Positions 1-6,016 of a stretch of DNA of 7,001 nt are shown here, one piece after another (position 1 is the first letter of the stretch; every line of letters starts with the position of its first letter). Position numbers and translations under genes: made by a program. This stretch comes from Elusimicrobiota bacterium (GTDB lineage Bacteria > Elusimicrobiota > Elusimicrobia > UBA1565 > UBA9628), in contig JAGWJU010000062.1 of NCBI GenBank assembly GCA_028865585.1, positions 1-7,001 of the forward strand, read 5' to 3'. Under the pieces are notes generated by a model. The model did not search any database. It was not told the DNA's origin and was given only the letters and a program-made list of their open reading frames with translations.

Positions 1-548
1 ACAGCCCCACCTCCTGGTGGGAGAGCGAGGCCTACGAGGTCCTCCACCGCGATCCCTTGGGTCCCCTGGTGGGCGACCGGGTCCAAATCGAGGAGCGCTT
101 CCAGCTGGCTCCCGCAGGCGAGCACTGGGCCGATCCCGGCCTTATCGTCGAGGCGGGAATTCCCGAGCGCGCGGGCGATCCGGCCGAGGAAGAGCTGACG
201 CCGATCGTGGAAAAGCAGTTCGGGCGCCTCCTGGTGACCCTGAACCCCAGTCTCGAATGGCAGTCCGGCTCCCACTACGCGCCGGGCACGGACTTCCGCT
301 ACGCGGCCAAGATCGAGTATCTGCTCAACTCCTATTTCGCTCCGGCGGGAGAGTTCTACGGCGAGCCGGGCGTCATCGGAAACTTCCCCGGCGCGCGGGA
401 GCAGACCCACTTAGCCGGCCCGGCCTTCTACGGCACCTGGCGCCCGGGCGCGCGCCGAGCCATCAACTACAGCGCGGCTCTGCTCTTCGGCTTAAACGGC
501 GCCACGCCCGTGCGCGCGCTCGTCACGCGGCTCGAATTCGAGTTCTAG
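1..548 (+). CDS. Outer-membrane beta-barrel protein, C-terminal part (5' end outside window)
   Basis: The reading frame is open from base 3 to a TAG at 546-548, giving about 181 residues of a protein that starts upstream of the window. An internal TTG at 57 could be mistaken for a start, but the frame continues in protein-like sequence before it (SPTSWWESEAYEVLHRD), so I treat the gene as partial. The visible part has no hydrophobic helices. It alternates polar and aromatic/aliphatic residues in short strands, such as RLLVTLNPSLEW, FRYAAKIEYLL and AINYSAALLFGL, separated by Gly/Pro/Asn turns. It ends in TRLEFEF, an alternating strand with a terminal Phe, which is the classic C-terminal beta-signal read by the BAM machinery. 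These are marks of an integral outer-membrane barrel. Channel, receptor or porin-like function cannot be told from this piece. The gene converges on the glycan operon, with 10 nt between the two stop codons. Confidence 0.72.
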   Translation, partial: SPTSWWESEAYEVLHRDPLGPLVGDRVQIEERFQLAPAGEHWADPGLIVEAGIPERAGDPAEEELTPIVEKQFGRLLVTLNPSLEWQSGSHYAPGTDFRYAAKIEYLLNSYFAPAGEFYGEPGVIGNFPGAREQTHLAGPAFYGTWRPGARRAINYSAALLFGLNGATPVRALVTRLEFEF

Positions 549-558
549 AGCGGGCGGC

Positions 559-2373
559 CTAGTCTTTCGCCCCGGCGGGCGGCAGGACCTTGTAGAGCGC
601 CACGCCGCCTTGGTCGTAGACCTTGGCGAGGCGCCAGCGCGCGCCCTTGGGAAAGCGCGGGCCGAGGTAGCGCTTGGCGAACGCGTCCACCCAGACATAG
701 TCGACGCGGTAGGAGCAGCTCTTCTCGGCCTTGCCGGCCAAGTCCCAGTCCCGCGCCAGCATCGGCATGGGAATCCAGGCGAAGTAAATCGAGCGCAGGA
801 ACGTTCGCAACGGGACCTCGCGCAGATCCGACTCCCGGCGGCCGTAGCCCGGATAGGAGGCCGTCAGATCCCCGTAAAACTTCTCCTGGTCGGCGCCCAA
901 GTTGAAAAGCCCCGCGCGCACGCGCCGGGCGATGGTCAGCGCCGGAACGTCCGAAACCTCCTCCAGGGCCGAGCCGAAGCCGACCTTGTCGCGCGTGTAG
1001 ACCGGGATGAGCAGGCTCGCCTCGGGATTCAAGGCCAGCACCACGGAATCCTCGGGCGTGCGGCCGCGCAGCCAGGCCAAGGCCTCGGCGTCGGATTTGC
1101 GCAGGCCCTGAAACGGGAAGTGGATGGCGGCGTAGCTCACGCTTTGCAGAAAGCACGCGGCCAAACACAGGACCCCGGCCGTCTTCCAGAACGTCTTGGA
1201 GAGCCTCAGCTTCTTCTGCAGCCAAGGCAGGATCAGAAACAGCACGTAGATGTTGACGTAGTAGCGGTTCTGAAAAAACAGCACGTCCTTGCCCGTCAGA
1301 ATCTGGCTGTTGACGACTAACCCCGCCGCGGCCAGGAAGGTCCCCAGCCATAAGACGGCCGCGTCTTGGACGCCCGAAAGGACGACCGCCGCGAAGCACG
1401 CGAGGTACAGCAGACCCTCCCAGTGCGGGCGGCGGGTGAAAAGCACGCAAGCCCGGTCCAGGAACTCCTGCTTGGCCGCGGAATGCCCCCACATCACGGC
1501 GACGTGCTGCGCCCAGAACGGAACGTTCAAGAGCAGGCAGACTCCCGCGGCCGTCGCCAGGTTGCGGCGATTGAGTTTTTTGTAGAACAGGGAGAGGAAG
1601 AGCAGGAAAAACATGGCCGGCATGTGCGTGAACCAGATGTCGGGATGGATTTCGGGCATGAGCCCGCCGCAAATCCCGGCCGCCACGCCCCAGCGGATAT
1701 TCGCGCTCTCAGCCGCCTTGATTTCAAGCAGCGTCCCCAGAAAAAGAACGGAGTAGTCCACGCCCGGACGCGGCAGGCGCGCGACCGACTCGGTGCGCCC
1801 GGTGGAGAGCAGTGCCCAGACGTCGTGAGCCAGCGCTCCAAAGGACGGAGTCCACTGCAGCGCCGGGACGAAGTCCATGGTCAGGAGATAGCTGAAACCC
1901 ACCACGAAGGCTCCGGTGAAGAACGCGAGCGCCTCGTCGCCCGAGAGCCGCAGCACGATGAAGTAGACCAGCACGAACCAGAACAGGCAGCACAAAAGAC
2001 GCACCGCGACCCAGGTCCAGGTCATGTTGCCCAAGGCTTTCTGCACCAGGCCCATGAGCAGGTAGGTGAGCCCGTCGTCTAAAAGCAGGCTGCGGCTGTG
2101 GTTCTCCAGCACGTAGGGGTCGTAGGCCGGGAAATGCTCGGCCGACTCCTGCACGCGCGCGGCGTACTGCACTTCCTCCTCGGTCTGCGCGCCGTAGAGG
2201 CCCAAGAGCGAGAAGGGTCCGTTGCCGGGCCACTGGGCGGCCAATTCCGGGTAGTGCGACTGCCAGGCCGAGCGGCAGGCGGCCGAGAGGAAATAGCCCG
2301 AGCAGAAGCACAGAGCCGCGACGAGCCCCCACATCCAGACGCGCGCCGCGGACGCCGGACGTGCGCTCTTCAA
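559..2373 (-). CDS. Polytopic membrane protein, probable GT-C type glycosyltransferase
   Basis: This 604-residue protein is the last gene of the four-gene minus-strand operon. It has an N-terminal membrane helix (about 13-33) and a polar loop of roughly 60 residues containing acidic YDPYVLEN (84-91). About nine further hydrophobic segments lie between roughly 100 and 415. A soluble C-terminal domain (about 425-604) opens with DAEALAWLRGRTPEDSVV. This plan matches GT-C glycosyltransferases (PMT/ArnT-like), which take sugar from a polyprenyl-phosphate donor on the outer face of the membrane. HPDIWFTHMP (243-252) and SQILTGKDVLFFQNRYY (356-372) look like conserved loop motifs. The start is TTG at 2373, 7 nt after the epimerase stop; GGAGG at 2387-2391 lies 13 nt upstream, a long spacing. 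ATG at residue 14 is an alternative start. No catalytic assignment is proven; a flippase or polymerase-like role is possible. Confidence 0.7.
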   Translation of the reverse strand: MKSARPASAARVWMWGLVAALCFCSGYFLSAACRSAWQSHYPELAAQWPGNGPFSLLGLYGAQTEEEVQYAARVQESAEHFPAYDPYVLENHSRSLLLDDGLTYLLMGLVQKALGNMTWTWVAVRLLCCLFWFVLVYFIVLRLSGDEALAFFTGAFVVGFSYLLTMDFVPALQWTPSFGALAHDVWALLSTGRTESVARLPRPGVDYSVLFLGTLLEIKAAESANIRWGVAAGICGGLMPEIHPDIWFTHMPAMFFLLFLSLFYKKLNRRNLATAAGVCLLLNVPFWAQHVAVMWGHSAAKQEFLDRACVLFTRRPHWEGLLYLACFAAVVLSGVQDAAVLWLGTFLAAAGLVVNSQILTGKDVLFFQNRYYVNIYVLFLILPWLQKKLRLSKTFWKTAGVLCLAACFLQSVSYAAIHFPFQGLRKSDAEALAWLRGRTPEDSVVLALNPEASLLIPVYTRDKVGFGSALEEVSDVPALTIARRVRAGLFNLGADQEKFYGDLTASYPGYGRRESDLREVPLRTFLRSIYFAWIPMPMLARDWDLAGKAEKSCSYRVDYVWVDAFAKRYLGPRFPKGARWRLAKVYDQGGVALYKVLPPAGAKD

Positions 2374-2380
2374 GGCGGGT

Positions 2381-3379
2381 CTAGAGCCTCCAGCCGGGCG
2401 GCAGGTTCTTGGCTACCTCGATGGCGCCGAACTCGGAGGGCTTGCGCGAGCCCGCGGTCCTGGCCCAGGCGGCCATGCGGCGGACGCCGTCTTGGAGCGC
2501 CACGGGCTTGATGAGGTCCGCGAAATAGCGGCGCACCTTGTCGTGCGAGGCGTAGGCGTCGACGGTCTCGTTGCGGGGCGGCAGGCGCTTCATCTTAAGC
2601 TTGACGCCCATGGCCTCGGCCACCACCTTGGCCATGTCCGCGACGGCGTAGGGCTTGTCCGCGCCGATGTTGAAGACCTGGCCCCACGCCTCCGGCTTCT
2701 CGCAGGCGCGCGCGATAATGGGCGCGACCTCCGAGACGTGGCTGAAGGCCCGGGTCTGCCGGCCGTCGCCGAAAACCGTGAATGGCTCGCCGCGCATGGC
2801 CTGGTTCATGAAGATGCCGATGACGTTGCGGTAGCGGTCGCCCAGGTTCTGCCGCTCGCCGTAGACGTTGTGCGGGCGGAAAATCACGTAGGGCAGGCCG
2901 AACATCTCGCGGCTCTCGGCCAAGTCCATCTCCACGGCGAACTTGGCGATGCCGTAGGGATCCTCGGGCGTGGGCGCCATGTCCTCGGCCATGGGCACCT
3001 GGCCCTTGCCGTAGACCGCGATGGAGGAGGTGAAGACGAAGCATTTAACCGTGCCCGCGTTGACCGCGGCGTTGATCAGGTTGACGCTGCCGATGAGGTT
3101 GTTCTCGTAGTTGAAGCGCTTGATGAAGTGGCTCAGGCCCTCGGCCGCGTAGGCGGCCAGGTGGTAGACGTAGTCGAAGCGCTCCTGCTTGAAAAGCTTG
3201 TCGACCAGGCCGGCGTCCACGACGCTGCCCTGGACGAGCCGGGCGCCCTGGGGCACGTTGTCCTTGAAGCCGCCGCTCAAGTCGTCCAAGACCGTGACGC
3301 GGTGGCCCAGACGCACCAGCTCCTCGGCCACGTGCGAGCCGATGAAGCCCGCGCCGCCGGTGACCAAAGAGGACGCCAT
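2381..3379 (-). CDS. NAD-dependent epimerase/dehydratase (extended SDR, GalE-like)
   Basis: This 332-residue protein is an extended short-chain dehydrogenase acting on a nucleotide sugar in the cytoplasm. The N-terminal Rossmann motif GGAGFIG (8-14) binds the dinucleotide, and the acidic pair D32-D33 after strand 2 fits an NAD-type cofactor. TSS (117-119) supplies the catalytic Ser/Thr, and Y142-x-x-x-K146 in DPYGIAKFAVE is the catalytic Tyr/Lys pair. RPHNVYG (168-174) and FGDGRQTRAFSHVSEVA (203-219) are typical substrate-side motifs of UDP-sugar epimerases and dehydratases. The length is normal for the family. The product could be a UDP-galactose, UDP-galacturonate or related sugar; the sequence alone does not say which. 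The ATG is 1 nt after the TAA of the upstream GT2 gene, so translation is probably coupled. The gene sits between a glycosyltransferase and a GT-C-like protein, which suggests it feeds sugar into their glycan. Confidence 0.9.
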   Translation of the reverse strand: MASSLVTGGAGFIGSHVAEELVRLGHRVTVLDDLSGGFKDNVPQGARLVQGSVVDAGLVDKLFKQERFDYVYHLAAYAAEGLSHFIKRFNYENNLIGSVNLINAAVNAGTVKCFVFTSSIAVYGKGQVPMAEDMAPTPEDPYGIAKFAVEMDLAESREMFGLPYVIFRPHNVYGERQNLGDRYRNVIGIFMNQAMRGEPFTVFGDGRQTRAFSHVSEVAPIIARACEKPEAWGQVFNIGADKPYAVADMAKVVAEAMGVKLKMKRLPPRNETVDAYASHDKVRRYFADLIKPVALQDGVRRMAAWARTAGSRKPSEFGAIEVAKNLPPGWRL

Positions 3380-3380
3380 C

Positions 3381-4085
3381 TTACCCGCCCACCCGGCGCG
3401 CCAGGATGAGCCAGATCATGCGCAGGCCCAGGCGGAAGGCGCGGACGAAGTCGCCCGTAATCTTGGACTCGCCGATGCGCGCCTCGTAGTGGACGGGAAT
3501 CTCCACCATCTTGACGCGGCGCCTAATGGCGCAAATCATCATGTCCGGCGAGAAGTGGTTGGCGCCCACGCGGAAGTCGCCCTGGATTTTATGGAGCGCG
3601 TCCCTGCGGATGAGGCGGTAGGTGCAGCCCACGTCGGTCAAAGACGGGCCGTTATAAAGGAACTCCAGCATCTTGGCCACGCTCCAGTTGCCCCATTTGA
3701 GGAAAATTCCCATGTTGGCGTCCTGGGACAAAAGCGCGCGCGAGGTGCGGCTGCCCACCACGAACTCGAAGTCCCCGGCGTAGGCCAGGAGCTTGTGCAG
3801 ATCGTCCGGGCGGAAGGTGCCGTCGGGCTCGCACACGGCGATGAGATCGCCCGTGGCCGCCGCCAAACCGCCGCGGATGGCGTAGCCGTAGCCCTGGCGC
3901 GTCTCCTTGACCACCGCCGCGCCCGCGGCCTTGGCCTCGGCCTCGGTGGCGTCGGTGGAGTTGTTGTCCACCACCAGAATCTCGTCGATGAGGCCCAGGG
4001 CCTTGAAGTCGCGCACGGCCTTGGCGATGTTGGGCTCCTCGTTGTAGGCCGGGAGCACCAGGGAAATTTTTTGTCCGTTCCACAT
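3381..4085 (-). CDS. Family 2 glycosyltransferase, polyprenyl-phosphate sugar synthase type
   Basis: This 234-residue GT-A fold enzyme resembles dolichol-phosphate mannose/glucose synthases, which move a sugar from a nucleotide donor to a polyprenyl phosphate. Visible motifs are LPAYNEEPNI (11-20) and VVDNNSTD (38-45) in the nucleotide-binding half. CEPDGTFRPDDL (85-96) stands where the D-x-D-type metal site is expected, and GNWSVAKMLEF (132-142) and DVGCTYRLIRRDAL (151-164) follow. HYEARIGESKIT (199-210) is the usual C-terminal part of the catalytic domain. No transmembrane pair follows, so it is the short form of the family, with only an amphipathic, Arg-rich tail (about 213-231) that could touch the membrane. 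The EPDGT version of the metal motif is, from memory, shared by a bacterial subgroup. It starts at ATG 4085, 10 nt after the methyltransferase stop, with no clear Shine-Dalgarno sequence. It probably makes the lipid-linked sugar used by the GT-C-like protein of the same operon. Confidence 0.88.
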   Translation of the reverse strand: MWNGQKISLVLPAYNEEPNIAKAVRDFKALGLIDEILVVDNNSTDATEAEAKAAGAAVVKETRQGYGYAIRGGLAAATGDLIAVCEPDGTFRPDDLHKLLAYAGDFEFVVGSRTSRALLSQDANMGIFLKWGNWSVAKMLEFLYNGPSLTDVGCTYRLIRRDALHKIQGDFRVGANHFSPDMMICAIRRRVKMVEIPVHYEARIGESKITGDFVRAFRLGLRMIWLILARRVGG

Positions 4086-4095
4086 GGCGGCGGAC

Positions 4096-4758
4096 CTAGC
4101 GCACCGCCACGATGAGGCACTGCCCGGAGCGCGGCTTCCAGGGCAGGCGCAGGTAGAGCCAGACCAGGAACGCCGGGGCGGGCAGGCGGCTGGACTTGAA
4201 GCTAAAGGGCAGGAACTTGGGGTAGACCTTCTCGACGGCGTAGCCGCAGCTGGCGATGAGATCGGCCAAGCCCAGGTGCGTCAAGGGCGTCACGTGCGTG
4301 TAGTCGTCGTAGAACTCGCGGAAGCAATCGCGGAAATTAGGCTGCATCACAACGAGGCGGCCGCCGGGCTTCAAGACCCGCGCCAGGCCCGCCAGCGTCT
4401 TGCGGATGCCGTCCTGCGGCAGGTGCTCGAACAAGTTGCTCGCCAAGGCCGCGTCGAAATGCGCGGCGGGCAGGGCGTCCAGCTCGTCGCAGCGGGTCTG
4501 GTGGAAAACCACGCCCGGCGCGGCGTGCTCCTTGGCGGGCGCCAAGTCGACCGCGTGCTTTTCCTTCGCGTTGACCTCGTTGATGAAGTCGCAGTAGCCC
4601 GCGCCCAAGTCCAGCACCGCGGCGTCGGGACGGATGGGCACCAGCTCCTCCAGCCGCCGCGCGATGAGCCGCCAGGCGCCCGAGCGGCGCGCGTCGGGGC
4701 TTAAGCGCGTGCGGAAGTAGGCCCGGGATTTTTCGTCGGAGTCCGCGGCCGAATTCAC
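4096..4758 (-). CDS. Class I SAM-dependent methyltransferase, first gene of the glycan operon
   Basis: This 220-residue protein has a Rossmann-like methyltransferase core. Motif I is VLDLGAGYCDFI (48-59), the acidic residue after strand 2 is D71 (AVDLAP), SNLFEHL (107-113) is motif IV, and RVLKPGGRLVVMQPN (127-141) carries the post-II/III region. The segment FYDDYTHVTPLTHLGL (149-164) and a C-terminal hydrophobic stretch AFLVWLYLRLP (196-206) recall, from memory, methyltransferases that accompany polyprenyl-sugar glycosyltransferases. The substrate is unknown; a sugar hydroxyl or a glycolipid intermediate is plausible. The start is GTG at 4758. The next in-frame start codons lie around residue 40, too close to motif I, so GTG is favoured. 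There is no Shine-Dalgarno sequence, and a TATAAT box ends only 6 nt before the GTG, implying a leaderless message. The 10-nt gap to the GT2 gene supports co-transcription. Confidence 0.87.
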   Translation of the reverse strand: MNSAADSDEKSRAYFRTRLSPDARRSGAWRLIARRLEELVPIRPDAAVLDLGAGYCDFINEVNAKEKHAVDLAPAKEHAAPGVVFHQTRCDELDALPAAHFDAALASNLFEHLPQDGIRKTLAGLARVLKPGGRLVVMQPNFRDCFREFYDDYTHVTPLTHLGLADLIASCGYAVEKVYPKFLPFSFKSSRLPAPAFLVWLYLRLPWKPRSGQCLIVAVR

Positions 4759-4764
4759 CCGCTG

Positions 4765-4773
4765 ATTATATCA
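4765..4773 (-). promoter_or_regulatory. Extended -10 promoter of the glycan operon
   Basis: Read on the minus strand this is TGATATAAT, a perfect TATAAT hexamer preceded by the TGn of an extended -10. No TTGACA-like -35 is seen at 17 nt spacing, which is usual for extended -10 promoters. The final T of the box is 6 nt before the GTG of the methyltransferase gene. With standard -10 to start-site geometry, transcription would begin at or next to that GTG. It is the only AT-rich spot between the divergent genes, which adds confidence. It also forms part of an 11-bp palindrome, TGAT-TAT-ATCA (4763-4773). Confidence 0.6.
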
Positions 4774-4778
4774 AAACC

Positions 4779-4792
4779 CCGGAAAGCTCCGG
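4779..4792. repeat. Inverted repeat CCGGA-N4-TCCGG in divergent control region
   Basis: The arms CCGGA (4779-4783) and TCCGG (4788-4792) are perfect inverted copies around AAGC. The repeat lies just upstream of the extended -10 of the glycan operon, about where a -35 would be, so a regulator bound here could control the operon or the channel gene. In GC-rich DNA a 5-bp repeat can arise by chance; there is no further evidence for a protein site. Confidence 0.35.
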
Positions 4793-4813
4793 CGGCCCGT
4801 TGCCCGGCCGCCG
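4790..4813. repeat. 8-bp inverted repeat upstream of the mscS-type gene
   Basis: CGGCGGCC (4790-4797) and GGCCGCCG (4806-4813) are perfect inverted copies separated by 8 nt (CGTTGCCC). It could be an operator, or a hairpin in a leader if the channel transcript starts upstream. It is not followed by a T-run in either direction, so it is not a standard intrinsic terminator. It covers the in-frame TTG at 4800, which argues against that codon being the channel start. Confidence 0.4.
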
Positions 4814-4835
4814 CAAAATTTGGACAATACAGATC

Positions 4836-5927
4836 ATGCATGAAATGATGAGAGCGCTTTTGCGCGACAGCGCGAACCTGATGCTTTCCGCGGGCGCCTT
4901 GGCCGGCGCGCTCGCTTTGGCCCTGATCGCGAACTCCGCCCTGTTCCACATTCTAAAGCGCCTGGCCCGCGCCAAGAACCCCGGCTGGGACGCGGCCGAC
5001 GACTCCCTCATCCGCCACGGCCGCCGGCCGGCGCGCTATATTCTGGCCTTGGCGGCCCTGCTTCTGAGCGCCAACTTCATCCCCCTGCCGCCCAAAGACG
5101 TCCATGCCCTGGTGCACGTCCTGGGCCTGGCGCTCATCGCCGCGGCGGGCTGGGGCCTGGTCGCCGCGGTCGACGTCTTCTGCGACTGGACCATGTCGCG
5201 CTACAACCTAAACTCGAAAGACGATCTCACGGCCCGCAAGGTGGAGACCCAGGTGCACGTGCTGCGCCGCGTGGCCTCGGTCATCATCGTCATCGTGACC
5301 GGCTCCATCATGTTCATGACCGTCCCCGGCATCCGCGCGGTGGGCGAAAGCGTGCTGGCCTCGGCGGGCCTGGCGGGCCTGGTTCTCGGCATGGCGGCCA
5401 AGCCCACCTTGTCCAACCTCATCGCCGGCATCCAAATCGCGCTCACCCAGCCCATCCGCATCGGCGACGCGGTGTTCATCTACGACGAGTGGGGCTGGAT
5501 CGAGGAAATCGGCACGACCTACGTGGTGGTGCGGGTCTGGGATCTGCGCCGCGTGGTGGTGCCGCTCTCCTACATCATCGAGAACCCCTTCCAGAACTGG
5601 ACCAAGACCACCGCCAACCTGCTCGGCTACGTCTACCTCTACGTGGACTACACCGTTCCGGTCGACGAAATCCGCGCGGAGCTGACCCGGCTCTTGAAAG
5701 CCTCGGACAAGTGGCTGGGCCAAGTCAACGTGCTGCAGGTCACCAACGCCACCGACCGCACCGTGGAGCTGCGCGCGCTCATGGACGCGCCCGACTCGGG
5801 CGCCGCGTGGGATTTGCGCTGCTACGTGCGCGAGGGGCTCATCAAGTTCATCCAGGCGCGCTACCCGCAGTGCCTGCCCAAGGCGCGCGCGGAGCTCGCC
5901 GGACTTCCCATAGGCCGTTCGCTTTAG
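4836..5927 (+). CDS. MscS-family mechanosensitive ion channel
   Basis: This 363-residue inner-membrane channel would open under membrane tension to release solutes during hypo-osmotic shock. Numbering from the ATG at 4836, hydrophobic segments lie at about 13-40, 66-84, 90-115 and 142-163. The Gly/Ala-rich pore helix region follows at about 170-190 (SVLASAGLAGLVLGMAAKP). The MscS signature comes next: NLIAGIQIALTQPIRIGDAV (194-213), then the beta-domain with WGWIEEIGTTYVVVRVWDL (219-237) and VVVPLSYIIENPFQNWT (240-256). A cytoplasmic alpha/beta domain runs to the end. The extra N-terminal helices make it longer than the three-helix E. coli MscS. The start is uncertain: an in-frame TTG at 4800 and ATGs at 4845 and 4848 are alternatives. 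I chose 4836 because the inverted repeat covers 4800 and a -10-like GACAAT (4823-4828) lies 7 nt before it. It is transcribed away from the glycan operon, with no evident functional link. Confidence 0.9.
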   Translation: MHEMMRALLRDSANLMLSAGALAGALALALIANSALFHILKRLARAKNPGWDAADDSLIRHGRRPARYILALAALLLSANFIPLPPKDVHALVHVLGLALIAAAGWGLVAAVDVFCDWTMSRYNLNSKDDLTARKVETQVHVLRRVASVIIVIVTGSIMFMTVPGIRAVGESVLASAGLAGLVLGMAAKPTLSNLIAGIQIALTQPIRIGDAVFIYDEWGWIEEIGTTYVVVRVWDLRRVVVPLSYIIENPFQNWTKTTANLLGYVYLYVDYTVPVDEIRAELTRLLKASDKWLGQVNVLQVTNATDRTVELRALMDAPDSGAAWDLRCYVREGLIKFIQARYPQCLPKARAELAGLPIGRSL

Positions 5928-5956
5928 GTCTCCTGGGCCTTTCGACTCTCGCCCAA

Positions 5957-5972
5957 GGCCGCCGTCGCGGCT
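5957..5972. terminator. Possible hairpin between convergent genes
   Basis: The space 5928-6016 between the channel gene and the convergent membrane-protein gene contains GGCCGC-CGTC-GCGGCT (six pairs, one of them G-U). A weaker pair GGCCTT (5936-5941)/AAGGCC (5955-5960) lies beside it. The tail ATTCTGTCAT after the hairpin is only partly T-rich, so this is at best a weak terminator for the channel gene. The rest of the space shows nothing convincing. Confidence 0.22.
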
Positions 5973-6016
5973 ATTCTGTCATCATGACGCGCCGACTCTG
6001 GAAAAACGCCGGGCGC

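Noticed and set aside
17..562. 181-residue plus-strand frame starting at 17
   Set aside because: It is Arg/Gly/Pro-rich without barrel or domain features; the overlapping frame from base 3 to 548 has beta-strand alternation and a C-terminal Phe signal.
545..1672. 375-residue minus-strand frame overlapping the GT-C-like gene
   Set aside because: It is rich in Arg, Gly, Pro and Ala with no domain or membrane pattern, and it sits inside the better-supported 604-residue gene in another frame.
2492..4115. Long plus-strand open frames (about 305 and 308 residues) opposite the epimerase and GT2 genes
   Set aside because: They are antisense shadows produced by GC-rich codon bias. The translations are low-complexity in Val/Ala/Gly/His/Asp with no family motifs, and the minus-strand proteins have clear ones.
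4800..4835. TTG at 4800 as start of the channel gene
   Set aside because: No good Shine-Dalgarno sequence precedes it, it lies inside an inverted repeat, and the added residues (PGRRKIWTIQI) look unlike a channel N-terminus; ATG 4836 is preferred but not proven.
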